From an uncultured Clostridia bacterium (lineage in GTDB: Bacteria > Bacillota > Clostridia > Oscillospirales > CAG-272), in NCBI GenBank assembly GCA_904501765.1, contig CAJGCM010000018.1, positions 1-23,952 of the forward strand: 23,952 nucleotides of DNA, read 5' to 3'. Positions within the stretch are counted from its first letter, which is position 1. Every line of letters starts with the position of its first letter. Under the pieces are notes generated by a model. That model saw only the letters and a program-made list of their open reading frames with translations, had not been told where the DNA came from and ran no database searches. Both the position numbers and the translations under genes were made by a program. Positions 22,096 to 23,952 of this stretch are shown one piece after another.

Positions 22096-23952
22096 TTATT
22101 TAATCCTCGAATCCACGTCGCTCCACTGTCTGCCCCATATAGCGCCGCCAATTCTGGGTATAATGGAATATTTTGCACTGTCTGTCTGCTGAGCGCATTT
22201 GATTATAAGCCTGTTGTCGCCCTTTTTAAGCTTCACGTTAAAGTGCTTATTCTCGCAGGTCCACCAGGTGCATCTGTCGCTCATTCCAACATACTCTCCG
22301 TTAAGCCAGAGCTTGAAGGGGGCGGTATGTCCTACCGCAAGCTCAACCTCTCTATCCTCAGGGATAACGAGGGTTGTTACAAGATAATCGGTATGGGGGC
22401 CTTCGTAGCTTTGAATATCCGCAAGGTCAAACAAGTCCTCACCCGTGTATATAACCTCAGCCTCACACTCTGCTCTTCCGTCCTCTTCAATTGTAAGGAA
22501 AGGAGCCGCTTCGGATACGAATTCACGGTTTATATCGGCAAAGCTGTTAAGGTGATAATCTCTGAGTCTATCCCATTCAGAATCCTTATCGTCAGCCTTT
22601 ACACCATAGGAATAAGGAACGTAAGCTGGAACTACCGAGGTTAAGTCCTCGTTATTCATAAGGAAGGGTCCGTATCTGTGCCAAACGGTGCCTCCCATAA
22701 GTCCGAAAGTATCCTCAAACTCACCAAGCTTAATTTTGAATATATTACACTTATGAAGAATTTTTGCATCGGGAGAAACAGATGCCTCAATAACAACAGA
22801 GGTCTCCTCACCTACCGAAAGCGCAAGCTTACCCTCGCTAAGGCTCGACAAAACTCCCTCGGGCGCATCAATCTTAAGAGCAACCTCTCCCTCTCCTATA
22901 TTTCTCTTTATAGAAAGGATTATTTTCTTTGTGCAATCGGGCGTAAGCACCGGGTCACCGTCATAAGAAGCGTTAACCGTAAACTGAGGCTTAACGCTCT
23001 CGGGCAGAGGCTTGAAATCAGGTCTTTCGGTTATCTCGGTTGCTTTCTCATGCTTATCCGCCAAGGACATTCCTGCGGCGCATACGTCTCTTGAAAACTC
23101 CCGAATTGAGCCTTCACGGCGGCGTGTGTAAATTCCGATGTTAAGACCCGTGTCGGTCATACCGTCCCCTTCAAGAATCGCCTTACCGCCTCTGAAAATT
23201 CCAAGCACAGATGCGGCAGAGGCGCATATACAGTCTGTATCGTATCCGCAAGCAAGACCGAGCCTCACGGTTTCTCTGAAATCACCCTTGCCGTAAAGGA
23301 GCGCCAAAATTATCATAGCCATATTCTGGTAAAGGTTGGTACAATCGGAATGACCGTATTTGCGAAGAATCATACCTCTGGTATTTTTCCAGTCCCTGCC
23401 CTCAAGATACCATTTTACAGAGTCTGATATGGCATTATGTATTTTAGTTCCTGCGGGTATATTGGAAAGAGCCTTCTCAATAAGAGGCATAACCTCGCCG
23501 TATCCGTCGGCAAAAAACGCCTCGGATTCAAGATACGCAAGGAAATACTCCGCATCTATTGAGTCGCTCTCGTGGTCAAGGGAGCCGTCCATCTTAACGT
23601 AAGGGAGAGTAAGCTCAGGGGCACCGGGAAAAAGACACGCCCACACCTCCGAGCGAATAGGACAGCCCATGCCGTTTTTATAATATCTGTTGTTAAAGGC
23701 ACCCGATATCGGGGGATATATTCCCGCTGCAAAATTTTTCATAAAGTATGCGTACTCACCGGGACCGTATGGCACCTTGTGATAGAATTCATACGCCATA
23801 TCACGGGCTGTAATATCTGCGCCACGCTCTTCGAGCAGCTCAAGCCAGAGTATCTGTAAATCAAGGTCATCGTTAGGTAATGACGAATGTAGCAGCTCCT
23901 CGTTCAGCGGCTCGTCAAGAAGCTCCTTTCTTCCCTCTGCGGGGCCTCCCGC
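22096..23952 (-). CDS. ADP-ribosylglycohydrolase-fold protein with beta-sandwich C-terminal domains (5' end beyond window)
   Basis: The frame is open from the stop at 22096 to the right edge, at least 618 codons, so the true start is outside; the internal ATG at 23799 would cut into the fold. From the edge, PNDDLDLQILWLE is the first metal-binding motif of the DraG/ARH superfamily (the usual form is DDT). MGCPIRSEVWACLFPG and LDHESDSIDAEYFLAYLE follow, and ACGYDTDCICASAASVLG is the second Asp-rich metal motif (G-x-DTD). All key acids are present. About 250 C-terminal residues form beta-sandwich regions ending in WLNGEYVGMSDRCTWWTCENKHF, as in carbohydrate-linked proteins. Family members with such tails often sit in sugar-use loci, so the substrate may be an N-glycosidic sugar rather than ADP-ribosyl protein; this is inference. 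Confidence 0.82.
   Translation of the reverse strand, partial: AGGPAEGRKELLDEPLNEELLHSSLPNDDLDLQILWLELLEERGADITARDMAYEFYHKVPYGPGEYAYFMKNFAAGIYPPISGAFNNRYYKNGMGCPIRSEVWACLFPGAPELTLPYVKMDGSLDHESDSIDAEYFLAYLESEAFFADGYGEVMPLIEKALSNIPAGTKIHNAISDSVKWYLEGRDWKNTRGMILRKYGHSDCTNLYQNMAMIILALLYGKGDFRETVRLGLACGYDTDCICASAASVLGIFRGGKAILEGDGMTDTGLNIGIYTRRREGSIREFSRDVCAAGMSLADKHEKATEITERPDFKPLPESVKPQFTVNASYDGDPVLTPDCTKKIILSIKRNIGEGEVALKIDAPEGVLSSLSEGKLALSVGEETSVVIEASVSPDAKILHKCNIFKIKLGEFEDTFGLMGGTVWHRYGPFLMNNEDLTSVVPAYVPYSYGVKADDKDSEWDRLRDYHLNSFADINREFVSEAAPFLTIEEDGRAECEAEVIYTGEDLFDLADIQSYEGPHTDYLVTTLVIPEDREVELAVGHTAPFKLWLNGEYVGMSDRCTWWTCENKHFNVKLKKGDNRLIIKCAQQTDSAKYSIIPRIGGAIWGRQWSDVDSRIK

Overview
The window looks like a chromosomal segment of an uncultured gut Clostridia member (Bacillota). 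The signs are moderate GC, strong AGGAGG-like ribosome sites, many near-consensus sigma-A promoters with exact 17 bp spacers, and a SipW/TasA-type surface-fibre locus. No phage, transposase, integrase or CRISPR array is visible. Functions below are inferred from protein motifs and family knowledge; no search was run.

Region 1 (1-6589) is a copper sensor plus carbohydrate catabolism. A csoR gene (cut by the left edge) is read leftward from a consensus promoter whose 17 bp spacer holds the likely CsoR operator. Rightward lie an MFS/GPH-type transporter and a parallel beta-helix protein resembling GH110 alpha-galactosidases. A leftward pair follows (sugar-phosphate isomerase-like protein, NodB-type deacetylase). 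A GH63/MGH1-like glycosidase is divergent from that pair across a control region with two strong promoters.

Region 2 (6590-7669) holds a structured repeat element with a 57 bp direct repeat, a leftward tRNA-Cys(GCA) whose CCA end lies inside the base of the following hairpin, and a YcxB-like membrane protein.

Region 3 (7713-14957) is the most striking part: a TasA/camelysin-like fibre locus. Three secreted proteins (7785, 9427, 13742) share the N-terminal signature IGYA-x-V-x-D-x-L-x-I-x-GTA. With them are an ER/SipW-type Ser-His signal peptidase carrying an unusual multi-helix N-terminal membrane domain, and a large DUF5305-type membrane protein with a 12-unit AEEPV repeat and further cytoplasmic domains. 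The likely model is a major subunit (9427) co-transcribed with its peptidase, an assembly or anchoring protein, and a minor subunit ending in a galactose-binding/F5-8C-like domain. A second minor subunit (7785) sits upstream under its own promoter.

Region 4 (15026-16540) is an XRE repressor divergent from an uncharacterised membrane protein, with two matching 17 bp dyads at the promoter.

Region 5 (16717-23952) starts with a probable operon: PHP phosphoesterase, methylglyoxal synthase and a two-gene ThrE-type Thr/Ser exporter. Convergent to it are an unknown membrane protein with a Cys/Asp-rich tail and a D-lactate dehydrogenase. Last is an ADP-ribosylglycohydrolase-fold protein with beta-sandwich C-terminal domains, whose reading frame runs off the right edge.
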